Below, piece after piece: positions 8,090 through 16,220 of a DNA stretch of 29,732 bases. The translations under genes and the position numbers were made by a program. Source of the DNA: an uncultured Oscillospiraceae bacterium. GTDB lineage: Bacteria; Bacillota_A; Clostridia; Oscillospirales; Acutalibacteraceae. Below the pieces are notes generated by a model. The model was not told the origin of the DNA, did not search any database, and worked only from the letters and a program-made list of their open reading frames with translations. Location of the stretch: positions 1 to 29,732 of the forward strand of contig CAJUNS010000033.1 of the NCBI GenBank assembly GCA_910587995.1, read 5' to 3'. Within the stretch, counting starts at the first letter, position 1, and each line of letters starts with the position of its first letter.

Positions 8090-8181
8090 TTTATGAATTT
8101 ACAAAAAGTTTATAAATCTAGTTTCAGGCTCATGGGAACTTCTGAGAGAATTTTTATAAAAACTCAGGGATAATTTATAAA
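8090..8181. repeat. Four TTTATAAA-like motifs upstream of the ABC exporter
   Basis: TTTATGAA (8090-8097) and TTTATAAA (8109-8116, 8153-8160, 8174-8181) recur at start-to-start distances of 19, 44 and 21 bp, close to whole helical turns. They lie in the 311-bp AT-rich region between the divergent DUF1848 and exporter genes and just upstream of the exporter promoter. They may be sites for a regulator, or only chance AT-rich palindromes. The rest of 7954-8264 shows only the promoter. Confidence 0.4.
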
Positions 8182-8186
8182 AGGAC

Positions 8187-8215
8187 TGGAAAAACCAGAA
8201 AAACTGTGCTATAAT
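8187..8215 (+). promoter_or_regulatory. Extended -10 promoter of the ABC exporter operon
   Basis: TATAAT (8210-8215) is preceded by TGC, giving an extended -10 element. The -35 position (8187-8192, TGGAAA) is poor, which would suit an activated or TG-dependent promoter. The predicted start is near 8222. Confidence 0.65.
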
Positions 8216-8264
8216 ACTCCCTTGTGGATGTAAATTATAGAAGAAGAAAAAGGAGGAAAAACCC

Positions 8265-10046
8265 GTGATATTTGGCAGACACATCAACCGGTACTACATA
8301 CGTTACGGCTGGGTCCTGCTGCTGGGCCTGTGTTCGCTCATTGTGGTGGACTACTTCCAGCTGGTAATCCCCAACCTGTACCAGATGGTCATCAACGGCG
8401 TCAACCACGGCTCCGTGGAGGTGGACGGAACCACCGTGCCCTTTGACATGAACTTTTTGCTGGACCGGATCTGTATGCCCATGGTGGGGGTGATTCTGGC
8501 TATTGTGGCTGGACGCTTTGTGTGGCGCATCGCCTTCATGGGCTCGGCGGTCAAGCTGGAGGCGGACCTGCGCAACCGCATGTTTGACAACGCCAAAAAC
8601 CTCTCCCGGGACTACTACCAGGTGAACAAGGTGGGCAACCTGATGAGCCTTTTCACCAACGACCTGGACACCGTGCAGGACTGCTTCGGCTGGGGCGTAC
8701 TCATGTTTTTCGACGCCCTGTTTATGGGCACTTTGGCCGTTATCAAAATGTGGAACATGAACCATCTGCTCACGGTTCTTTCCATGATCCCCATGGCGTT
8801 TTTGCTGGCCATGGCCACAATGGTGGGCAAACGCATGATGAAAAAATGGGACATCCGCCAGGAAGCCTTCTCCAATCTGTCGGACTTTGCCCAGGAGAGC
8901 TTCTCTGGCATCGCGGTGATTAAGGCCTTTGTAAAAGAATCCAAGGAACTGCTGGCTTTTAAAAAGCTGAACCAGGAGAACGAAATCGCCAACATAGACC
9001 ACACCAAAACCGTGGTGCTGTTCCGCATTTTTGTCACTCTGTTTATTGAAAGCGTTATCTGCGTCATTTTGGGCTACGGCGGCTACCTGGTGTATCAGGG
9101 CTATTTCAACGCCGGCCAGCTGGTCGAGTTCATCGGTTACTTTAACGCAGTAATTTGGCCTATTATGGCAGTCAGCGAGCTCATCGACATGACCAGCCGG
9201 GGCAAGGCCTCCCTCAACCGGGTCAGCGAGCTGCTGGACGCCAAAGTTACCGTGGTGGACCGCCCCGGGGCCCAGGACCTGCCCCATGTCAAGGGCTCCA
9301 TTGAGTTCCGGAACCTAACCTTCCGCTACCCGGACGGGGAGTATGACGCGCTGGAAAAGGTCTCCTTCAAAATTGAGGCGGGCGAAAACGTGGGTTTGGT
9401 GGGCAAAACCGGCTCTGGCAAAACCACCTTGGTGGACCTGATTTTGCGCACCTACAACGTAAAGGACGGCTCCATTTTTATCGATGGCAAGGATGTAAAC
9501 GACATTACCATCCACTCCCTGCGAGAGGGCTGCGCTTATGTGCCCCAGGATAACTTCCTCTTCTCGGACACCATTGAGCGCAACATTGCCTTCGGCGTGC
9601 AGGACTGGGACCGGGAGCAGGTGCAGGCCTACGCCCAAATGGCCGATGTGGCCGGGGACATTGAGGACTTTCAGCAGGGCTATGAGACCGTGCTGGGCGA
9701 ACGGGGCGTAACCGTCTCCGGCGGGCAGAAACAACGCATCTCCATTGCCCGTGCCCTTATGCGCAACGCCCCTATTTTGATTTTGGACGATTCCGTCTCC
9801 GCTGTGGATACCCGCACCGAGCGGGCCATTTTGGGCAACCTGCGCAAAACCCGGGCGGGCAAAACCACCATCCTCATTGCCCACCGTATCTCCACCATTG
9901 AGCAGATGGACAAGATTCTCTTTATCGACCAAGGAAAGCTGGTGGCTGTGGGAACCCACCAGGAGCTCTACCAGAACTGCCCCGATTATCAAAAAATGGT
10001 AGACCTGCAAAAATTGGACGAGGAAGGAGCGGAGCACAATGCGTGA
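8265..10046 (+). CDS. ABC exporter half-transporter, degenerate-site subunit
   Basis: This 593-residue protein has an N-terminal six-helix exporter membrane domain (about residues 15-325) and a nucleotide-binding domain. Walker A is GKTGSGKTT (Lys386), the signature is VSGGQ (484-488) and Walker B ends LDD (Asp508-Asp509). The catalytic Glu after Walker B is therefore Asp, while the signature is normal. This is the pattern of the non-hydrolysing half in heterodimeric exporters such as TM287/288, BmrCD and LmrCD. The start is GTG at 8265 with AAGGAGG 8 nt upstream. It overlaps the next gene by 8 nt, implying translational coupling and a heterodimer. The substrate is unknown; drugs, lipids or peptides are possible. 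Confidence 0.93.
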   Translation: MIFGRHINRYYIRYGWVLLLGLCSLIVVDYFQLVIPNLYQMVINGVNHGSVEVDGTTVPFDMNFLLDRICMPMVGVILAIVAGRFVWRIAFMGSAVKLEADLRNRMFDNAKNLSRDYYQVNKVGNLMSLFTNDLDTVQDCFGWGVLMFFDALFMGTLAVIKMWNMNHLLTVLSMIPMAFLLAMATMVGKRMMKKWDIRQEAFSNLSDFAQESFSGIAVIKAFVKESKELLAFKKLNQENEIANIDHTKTVVLFRIFVTLFIESVICVILGYGGYLVYQGYFNAGQLVEFIGYFNAVIWPIMAVSELIDMTSRGKASLNRVSELLDAKVTVVDRPGAQDLPHVKGSIEFRNLTFRYPDGEYDALEKVSFKIEAGENVGLVGKTGSGKTTLVDLILRTYNVKDGSIFIDGKDVNDITIHSLREGCAYVPQDNFLFSDTIERNIAFGVQDWDREQVQAYAQMADVAGDIEDFQQGYETVLGERGVTVSGGQKQRISIARALMRNAPILILDDSVSAVDTRTERAILGNLRKTRAGKTTILIAHRISTIEQMDKILFIDQGKLVAVGTHQELYQNCPDYQKMVDLQKLDEEGAEHNA

Positions 10047-11925
10047 TATTCTACCTATTCTGATTGTGGGCGCCATCATCGGCACCTTTGCCCTGTTGTT
10101 TCTGGTGGCTTTTTTCACCGCCAAGCGAAAGAAAGTCCTGGAAAACCGGGAGCGCAACATGCCTGACTCAGAGATCATCCGGCGGCTGCTGGCCTATGCC
10201 AAGCCCTACCGCAAGCATTTTGTACTGGTGTTTTTTGTAATGCTGCTGGCCAATGTGTACTCGGTGGTGTCGCCTCTGATCATCGGCCACATCGAAGAGA
10301 CCGTGGTGGGCAACTTTGAGATGTCTTACCTGCTGCGGGTGGTGGCGGTCTATGTGGCCATCCTCATCGTGTCCCTGGTATGCACCTATACACAGGCCAT
10401 GGTGCTGCAAAAGGCAGGCCAAAAAATCCTCTCGGCCATGCGTCAGGATGTGTTTACCCATATTGAAAGCCTCTCTCATGAGCAGCTGAACAACATCCCC
10501 GTGGGCAAGCTGGTCACCCGTGTCAGCAACGACCCCAACGCCATTTCCTTTATGTTTACCAACATTCTGGTCACCCTAGTGCAGAACGTAATGGTGGTGT
10601 TTGCCGTGTTGGCGGCCATGCTGATGCTTAACTACATGCTCACTTTGATGGTGCTGTGCTTTGTGCCCTTTGTGGTGCTGTTCACCATCATCTTCCGGCG
10701 TTTTTCCCGCAGCGTGCACCTGCGGGTCAACGATGCCACCACGGACGTGAACACCTATCTTTCGGAGAACCTGTCCGGCATCAAGATCACCCAGATCTTC
10801 AACCGGGAGGACCGTAAGATGGAGGACTTTCTGGAAAAATCCCGGGCTCTGGAAAAGGCCAAGCGCAGCCGGATGTTTGTTTTCGGTATCTTCCAGCCCA
10901 TGGTGTATATGCTGTACATCTCCTCGGTGCTGTGCCTAATGTACCTGGGCGGCCGGGGATACATTGGCGGCTGGAACGTGCTGGGCCAGACTGTTTCCAG
11001 CGGCGTAATCGTCTCCTTCTACATGTACATCTCCAAGTTTTTCAACCCCATTCAGCAGCTGGCCGAGCAGTTTGACATGCTTCAGCGCTCCTTTGCGGCG
11101 GCGGAGAAAATTTTTACCGTAATGGACATGGTCCCCGAGATTGTGGACAGCCCGGGCGCTAAGGACCTGGAGAACATCCGGGGCGAGATTGAGTTTCGGG
11201 ACGTGTGGTTTGCCTACAACCCCGGCGAATGGGTGTTAAAGGGCGTCAGCTTCCACATCAGCCCCAAGCAGACCGTGGCTTTTGTGGGCTCCACCGGCTC
11301 GGGCAAGTCCACCATCCTCTCCCTGATCTGCCGGAACTATGACATCCAGAAGGGCCAAATTCTCATTGACGGTGTGGACATTAAAGAGGTTACCATCGCC
11401 TCTTTACGCCGGCACTTTGGCCAGATGCTGCAGGATGTGTTCCTGTTCTCCGGCACCATCCGCAGTAACATTGTTCTGCGGGACGAGTTCCCCAACGAGG
11501 ACATCCGCAAGGCCTGCGAATATGTAAACGCCGACAGCTTTATCTACCGCCTGGACAACGGCCTGGACGAGGTGGTGCGGGAGCGGGGCAACAACTTCTC
11601 CGCCGGCCAGCGGCAGCTGCTCTCCTTTGCCCGTACCATCATTCACAAACCCGCCGTGATGATTCTAGACGAGGCCACCGCTAACATCGATACGGAGACT
11701 GAGCTGCTTATTCAAGACTCCCTGGAAAAGATGAAGAACATCGGCACCATGCTTATTGTGGCGCACCGGCTCTCTACCATTCAGCACGCGGATAACATTA
11801 TCCTGCTCTCCCACGGCACCATTTTGGAGCAGGGCACCCACCAGGAGCTGCTCCACCAGAAGGGCCGGTATTATAACCTGTACACCCTGCAATACAATAA
11901 AGAGCAGCTGCAAAGGCAGGCGTAA
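10039..11925 (+). CDS. ABC exporter half-transporter, catalytic-site subunit
   Basis: This 628-residue partner of the preceding exporter half has an extra N-terminal helix (about residues 4-29, LPILIVGAIIGTFALLFLV) before the six-helix exporter domain. In the nucleotide-binding domain Walker A is GSTGSGKST (Lys423), the signature is FSAGQ (520-524) and Walker B is ILDE (Asp544, Glu545). The catalytic Glu is present but the signature is degenerate (FSAGQ for LSGGQ). The two halves would thus form one competent ATP site, from this Walker A/B plus the partner's VSGGQ, and one impaired site. The start ATG lies inside the end of the upstream gene (AATGCGTGA). Confidence 0.93.
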   Translation: MRDILPILIVGAIIGTFALLFLVAFFTAKRKKVLENRERNMPDSEIIRRLLAYAKPYRKHFVLVFFVMLLANVYSVVSPLIIGHIEETVVGNFEMSYLLRVVAVYVAILIVSLVCTYTQAMVLQKAGQKILSAMRQDVFTHIESLSHEQLNNIPVGKLVTRVSNDPNAISFMFTNILVTLVQNVMVVFAVLAAMLMLNYMLTLMVLCFVPFVVLFTIIFRRFSRSVHLRVNDATTDVNTYLSENLSGIKITQIFNREDRKMEDFLEKSRALEKAKRSRMFVFGIFQPMVYMLYISSVLCLMYLGGRGYIGGWNVLGQTVSSGVIVSFYMYISKFFNPIQQLAEQFDMLQRSFAAAEKIFTVMDMVPEIVDSPGAKDLENIRGEIEFRDVWFAYNPGEWVLKGVSFHISPKQTVAFVGSTGSGKSTILSLICRNYDIQKGQILIDGVDIKEVTIASLRRHFGQMLQDVFLFSGTIRSNIVLRDEFPNEDIRKACEYVNADSFIYRLDNGLDEVVRERGNNFSAGQRQLLSFARTIIHKPAVMILDEATANIDTETELLIQDSLEKMKNIGTMLIVAHRLSTIQHADNIILLSHGTILEQGTHQELLHQKGRYYNLYTLQYNKEQLQRQA

Positions 11926-12089
11926 GGAAAGCAGCGCCGCTAAAGGGAGAAAAGCGCGAGGGAATAGCATGTTGCGGCTTGGCGAAGCCAATACCATATA
12001 CTCTTATGCTCCGGACTGCTTTCCTTGCCCCTCCACTCCCCTTCCCCACCGAAGACAACTCAAAATCTATGTGAAAGCGTGAAACGGCT

Positions 12090-13472
12090 ATGCCAAAAAC
12101 AAAAGCGGCGAACCTGGACATGACCCAGGGTTCGCCCACAAAACTGTTGATTCTGTTTGCCATCCCCATGTGGATTGGCGGTATATTCCAGCTGATGTAC
12201 AACATGGTGGACACCATTGTGGTGGGCCGCTTTGTCAGCATCGACGCCCTAGCGGCCATTGGCGCGGCCTCTTCCACCAGTATGTTCATTATGCTGATGG
12301 GCAACGGCCTGACCAACGGACTGTCTGTAATTGTCTCCCAGGCGGAGGGGGCCAAGCAGGGAGAGCGGCTGCTTAAGGCTGTGACCCATGCGGTTTATCT
12401 GGTGCTGGGAGGCAGCTTGGTGCTGGGGCTGGCGGCTTTCTTCGGGGCCCGGCCCATGATGACTCTGCTAGGCGCGCCGGAGAATATCATCGACCAGTCG
12501 GTAGTCTACATACAAATCACCGGCGGACTGACGGTTGCGCTGTTGAGCTACAATGGTATTACCTCAGTGCTGCGGGCCATTGGAGATTCCCGAACGCCGC
12601 TTTATTTCCTTATTTTCAGCTCCCTGCTCAACGTGGGCCTGGACTTGTTTTTCGTGCTGGCCCTTCATGGCGGCGTGGCGGGGGTAGCCTGGGCCACAGT
12701 CTTCAGTCAGTTGGTTTCCGCCGTGCTTTGCCTGGTGTACATGGCGAAAAAATATCCCCGCCTTATGCCGGACCGGGCCGCATGGGCCTTTGACCGGAAG
12801 ATGATCTCCGAATATCTGCGCATCGGCCTGCCCATGTGCGCCCAAAGCGCAGTGCTCTGCGTAGGCATGTTCGTCATTACTGCGGTAATCAACTCCTTCG
12901 GTTCGGACATTGTGGCCGCCTACACCGTGGGCGGCAAGGTGGAGCAGCTGGCCACCATCTCCTTCTCCAATGTGGCCTTCTCCTTCTCGGTATATGCCGG
13001 GCAGAACTTTGGGGCAAAGCAGTATGGCCGCATTCAGGAAGGACTGAAAAAGGGCGTTGGCATTGTAGGAGGGCTGGCGCTGCTCTCCACGGCGGTAATG
13101 CTGTTCTTTGCTCAGCCTCTGGCCTTAATCTTTATGGAGCAGCCCAGCCAGTATGTGCTGGATGCGGCAGTGAGTATGATCCGGGTGGAAGCGGCATGCT
13201 ATGTGGCCCTGGGAGCCATCTGGACGGTGAACTCCGCCCTGCGGGGCATAGGCGCGGTGAAGGTGACCCTGATTTCCAGCATTGTAGAGCTGGCCTCGAA
13301 AATCGGCATTTCCGTGCTGCTGCCACTGGCCATCGGCTATGTGGGCATCTGGCTGGCCGCGCCCATTGGCTGGGTGCTGGGGCTGGTCCCCTCCCTGCTG
13401 TATCTGGCCCTGTGGTTCAAAAATCCTGAACGCCTAGAACGAAAAAAAGACCGCCAACCTGTGCGGTCCTAA
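12090..13472 (+). CDS. MATE family efflux transporter
   Basis: This 460-residue inner-membrane protein has about twelve hydrophobic segments in two repeated halves. It opens with the multidrug and toxic compound extrusion pattern: TQGSPTKLLILFAIPMWIGG, then MYNMVDTIVVGRFVS. Such proteins exchange cationic or other small compounds for Na+ or H+. The ribosome binding site is weak at the ATG used here (GAAACGG directly upstream); an in-frame ATG 30 nt downstream is an alternative. It follows the exporter pair after 164 bp, which contains a possible weak promoter (TTGCGG 11972, TATACT 11997, 19-bp spacer). It ends at a strong bidirectional terminator. Confidence 0.92.
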   Translation: MPKTKAANLDMTQGSPTKLLILFAIPMWIGGIFQLMYNMVDTIVVGRFVSIDALAAIGAASSTSMFIMLMGNGLTNGLSVIVSQAEGAKQGERLLKAVTHAVYLVLGGSLVLGLAAFFGARPMMTLLGAPENIIDQSVVYIQITGGLTVALLSYNGITSVLRAIGDSRTPLYFLIFSSLLNVGLDLFFVLALHGGVAGVAWATVFSQLVSAVLCLVYMAKKYPRLMPDRAAWAFDRKMISEYLRIGLPMCAQSAVLCVGMFVITAVINSFGSDIVAAYTVGGKVEQLATISFSNVAFSFSVYAGQNFGAKQYGRIQEGLKKGVGIVGGLALLSTAVMLFFAQPLALIFMEQPSQYVLDAAVSMIRVEAACYVALGAIWTVNSALRGIGAVKVTLISSIVELASKIGISVLLPLAIGYVGIWLAAPIGWVLGLVPSLLYLALWFKNPERLERKKDRQPVRS

Positions 13473-13476
13473 AACC

Positions 13477-13523
13477 AGCATAAAACCGGCGCAGCCCACT
13501 TTGCGCCGGTTTTATGCTTTTAT
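13477..13523. terminator. Strong bidirectional terminator between convergent genes
   Basis: A perfect 17-bp stem (13477-13493 with 13502-13518) with an 8-nt loop is bordered by TTTTATAT on the right and AAAA-rich sequence on the left. It can end both the MATE transcript and the minus-strand peptidase operon. Confidence 0.9.
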
Positions 13524-13538
13524 ATGGGATTAGGATCC

Positions 13539-14117
13539 CTATTCCAGCGCCATCAGCGCGTCGTATAGGTCCCGGCCGCCGTAGTACCAGGCGCCGTTTA
13601 GGCCATCTTCCAACAAGTGATCCCCTACCTCGCTTTCGCATTCCCCAACCCAAATGCAATTTTCTTTCAGGTAACCTGTCAATCCCGTTCCATCATAAAA
13701 CAAAATCACAAAGTGCGGAAGGTACCATGGTTCATGTACAGGGTTCCAGTTGTAGGGAAGCCAAGCATGGTAGCGAAACGCATTTATCGCCTTTACAGCA
13801 GCTTTTCGTTTCTCCGGGACAGCCTCATCAAACCTGACCACATAGCGCTCAAGATTCCCATAGTACTCCCGGTAAGCGTCTGTATTTGGAAGTATGGTAC
13901 TACCACGGCTATTATAATAGTACTGTTTTTGAATAAAAACTGTCTTAACCATGTCAAGGTCAATGTCGAATAATTTTCCGGAAAATGGCTGGTAGGTAAG
14001 AAATTCAGAGTTGATACGGGGCTCAAAGTTTATCTTAAAAGCCCACACGGCCCATAGAGCCACGACAAAAACCGCAACCGCTAAAAGAACACACAGCACT
14101 TTTCGCTTCTTTTTCAT
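13539..14117 (-). CDS. Membrane-anchored hypothetical protein, paralogue A
   Basis: I do not recognise this 192-residue protein. Residues 3-27 are a basic-then-hydrophobic signal anchor (KKKRKVLCVLLAVAVFVVALW); the rest should lie outside the cell. The body has LTYQPFSGKLFDIDLD and GLTGYLKENCIWVGE, both mirrored in the neighbouring gene, and it ends GAWYYGGRDLYDALMALE. That 18-residue ending is identical in paralogue B. The putative ribosome binding site is a GA-rich run about 5 nt before the ATG. It is the third gene of a minus-strand operon after the secreted peptidase and paralogue B, with 10 nt between the paralogues. It could be a partner, substrate or inhibitor of the peptidase. Confidence 0.8.
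   Translation of the reverse strand: MKKKRKVLCVLLAVAVFVVALWAVWAFKINFEPRINSEFLTYQPFSGKLFDIDLDMVKTVFIQKQYYYNSRGSTILPNTDAYREYYGNLERYVVRFDEAVPEKRKAAVKAINAFRYHAWLPYNWNPVHEPWYLPHFVILFYDGTGLTGYLKENCIWVGECESEVGDHLLEDGLNGAWYYGGRDLYDALMALE
13542..13595 (-). repeat. 54-bp near-identical repeat, copy 1 (end of paralogue A)
   Basis: This 54-bp stretch matches 14131-14184 at 50 of 54 positions by eye and encodes the shared C-terminal peptide. Sequence on either side diverges strongly, so the similarity is sharply confined to the 3' end of the two genes. Confidence 0.9.
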
Positions 14118-14127
14118 GGCTTCCCCC

Positions 14128-14634
14128 TCACTCCAGCGCCATCAGCGCGTCGTATAGGTCGCGGCCGCCATAGTACCAAGCGCCTTTCGCCTCCATCTCA
14201 CCTTCTTTGAACTCTCCGACCCACAACTTGTTTTCCCGCAACATCCCCCTAATGCTTCTATCGTCCTTGAAAACAACTGAAAAGACAGGGCACTCAGTTA
14301 CCTTCTGCTTTCGGTAGGAAACGGATTCTGGCACCCAAAACCAAAACCGAAAAGAATTGAACTGTTCCACTGCCCACGCGATTTCTTCAGGCGTCTCATA
14401 ATCCGGCATACTATACAGCGGATTATGCGGGTCGCAACTTCCACGAACGCCTGCGTGCCGCACCTCCTGAGGGTCCAGGTCAAACAGAACACCGGAAAAA
14501 GGCTTATATACCAGGTGACGCGATTCCAGACGCACAGTTGCATAGTCGCTGTAAACTGTTCCGATCAGCCAGAGGGATATCACCAAAACAATAAGCAGCA
14601 AATTGCGAATTCGTTTTGCTTTTTTTGTTTTCAC
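14128..14634 (-). CDS. Membrane-anchored hypothetical protein, paralogue B
   Basis: This 168-residue protein is the relative of the 192-residue downstream neighbour. A basic N-terminus and a hydrophobic segment (about residues 11-28, NLLLIVLVISLWLIGTVY) anchor it, with the remainder outside. Shared elements are LVYKPFSGVLFDLD, a central Phe/Trp-rich stretch (FNSFRFWFWVP), RGMLRENKLWVGEF and the identical ending GAWYYGGRDLYDALMALE. The start is GTG with AGGAGG 5 nt upstream. It begins 30 nt after the peptidase stop codon, so the two are probably cotranscribed. No function can be assigned. Confidence 0.8.
   Translation of the reverse strand: MKTKKAKRIRNLLLIVLVISLWLIGTVYSDYATVRLESRHLVYKPFSGVLFDLDPQEVRHAGVRGSCDPHNPLYSMPDYETPEEIAWAVEQFNSFRFWFWVPESVSYRKQKVTECPVFSVVFKDDRSIRGMLRENKLWVGEFKEGEMEAKGAWYYGGRDLYDALMALE
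14131..14184 (-). repeat. 54-bp near-identical repeat, copy 2 (end of paralogue B)
   Basis: Partner of 13542-13595. The four differences fall at the first base and at scattered sites, and all but the stop-proximal one are silent or nearly so, as the encoded 18 residues are the same. Confidence 0.9.
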
Positions 14635-14664
14635 GGTTGCCTCCTTTGATATATAGGAACAATG

Positions 14665-15975
14665 TTAAAAAACAACTTCCATATATTCCGAATTTATCAT
14701 AAAATATGTGTTGATAAATCTATTCTCAGAATTAACTCCATACTCGTATCTTCCATCGCATATTTTAAGAAACGTTTTGGAATCACGAGAAGCAGAGTTC
14801 TTTATTGTATTGTATGCATATCCCACTACCAAATGAGATCCATAGGAATGTAAATCCTCCTCCTGTGAAGATAGTTTTAAAAACAATAATTTGTTTGAGT
14901 AAGCCAGAGTGTTTTGCACATTTGCCGCATTAGCAATTTTAGGGCTGCTTAACTCAAAATCATTTTTACCATACTTCTTAAATGCGGCTTGAATGTACTC
15001 AATTGCCGTAAAAGTATCAAGACCTCCTCCATTGCTCCAGTATCTAACATCAATAAAACCTAATTTCCTTGTTAATCCCTCAATACTATGGAACACTTCA
15101 CTGCCGGACATTCTGTTTAGAGTCATGGCCGGGGTAGACGAATATCGTTTCCCATACATCTTTAATATATTTGTGATTGCAATGGGGCCACACGCTTCTC
15201 TATAACCACTTAAATCAATGTCCCTTAAGTTGTATTTATATTGCTCCCAGTCGTTTTTCCAAGCAGTGCATTCCCATTTTCCCTCACTATCATGTACTAA
15301 TTTGGCATATGCAAAAACATCTGTGATATATGCATCTGGTTCTGTATTTACCGCCGCATACGCCGCCAACGGGTGCTCTTCCAGCCAGGCGGCTTTTTCC
15401 TCCGCTATGTTCTCCCGCAAGTCTGGGTTTACGTTTTCCTCGCTGCGGCAGTCTTGAAGCGGCGTGGGAATTTCTTCCGCGTCTACCTCTTCCCCCTGGA
15501 AGGTTTCCACCGTTTCCCCGTCTGTCACATAGTAGTCCAGGGGGCTGGTGTATATGATGTCCTCATCCGCCTCAAGGGGGGCCTCGCTGTACACGGGCTC
15601 TCCGTCATCGGCCCACTCCAAAATCAGGCTGGGCACATCTGCATAGGCGGAAACCACCACGTAGCCTTCGGTCAGCTCCACCGCATAGGCAGAGGGCGCA
15701 AGACCGGTCTCGTCATACATAACCACCGTGTTAACCGCCTTGGTCTCGCTGTTCCATTTGGTGTTGCCAGACCCGGCCATGTCCTCCACAAAAAACTCCG
15801 CGATATAGGCCGCCGCTGCCTCGGGTACAATAAAATCATTTTCACCGAGTTCGATTTCCCCCTCCGGCGTGGAAGAGGGGGCTTCCGTTGCACCAGCAGA
15901 AAGCGTAACGCAAAGCATCATAACCAATGCCAGCAAAAGAGACATAACCCGTTTCTTCAGATAATTCTTTTTCAT
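14665..15975 (-). CDS. Secreted C39-like/papain-fold cysteine peptidase with propeptide
   Basis: This 436-residue protein starts with a clear Sec signal peptide (cut near the Ala in SAGATEA). A propeptide-like region of about 110 residues follows, containing SAYAVELTEGYVVVSAYADVP, which recalls the Spi/streptopain prodomain. An acidic linker leads to a papain-like catalytic domain: Cys262 in REACGPIAITNILK is the likely nucleophile and His381 in GSHLVVGYAY the likely general base. The combination resembles C39-like or C10-like secreted peptidases. The DNA composition changes near 15,350: the N-terminal half is GC-rich like the neighbours and the catalytic half AT-rich. It leads a three-gene operon with two anchored paralogues. 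Confidence 0.85.
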   Translation of the reverse strand: MKKNYLKKRVMSLLLALVMMLCVTLSAGATEAPSSTPEGEIELGENDFIVPEAAAAYIAEFFVEDMAGSGNTKWNSETKAVNTVVMYDETGLAPSAYAVELTEGYVVVSAYADVPSLILEWADDGEPVYSEAPLEADEDIIYTSPLDYYVTDGETVETFQGEEVDAEEIPTPLQDCRSEENVNPDLRENIAEEKAAWLEEHPLAAYAAVNTEPDAYITDVFAYAKLVHDSEGKWECTAWKNDWEQYKYNLRDIDLSGYREACGPIAITNILKMYGKRYSSTPAMTLNRMSGSEVFHSIEGLTRKLGFIDVRYWSNGGGLDTFTAIEYIQAAFKKYGKNDFELSSPKIANAANVQNTLAYSNKLLFLKLSSQEEDLHSYGSHLVVGYAYNTIKNSASRDSKTFLKICDGRYEYGVNSENRFINTYFMINSEYMEVVF

Positions 15976-16168
15976 AATTTGTTTTTCCTTTCAGTTTATT
16001 TTTTCACGCGCCTACCAGTTCTTTTACCTATCACCCCCGATTCTGTCCTCTTTATTCAATATTCTATCACACATTTCCGCTCTTATAGTTCTTTTATGGA
16101 AAAAAATATTTTCCATATTCTTTGAATTTTACAGCAATATAAACGAAGCAAAAAACACAATCTCAGGC

Positions 16169-16197
16169 TTGCGCTTTCCACGCCGATGGATTATACT
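16169..16197 (+). promoter_or_regulatory. Promoter of the RNA methyltransferase gene
   Basis: TTGCGC (16169-16174) and TATACT (16192-16197) are exactly 17 bp apart. The leader would be only about 20 bases long. Confidence 0.7.
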
Positions 16198-16220
16198 GAG
16201 AAGAAAGGATGGCGAAGCCT

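Noticed and set aside
8235..9287. 350-codon frame antisense to the first ABC exporter gene
   Set aside because: Complement of a well-supported gene; the composition is His/Gln/Val-rich with no domain.
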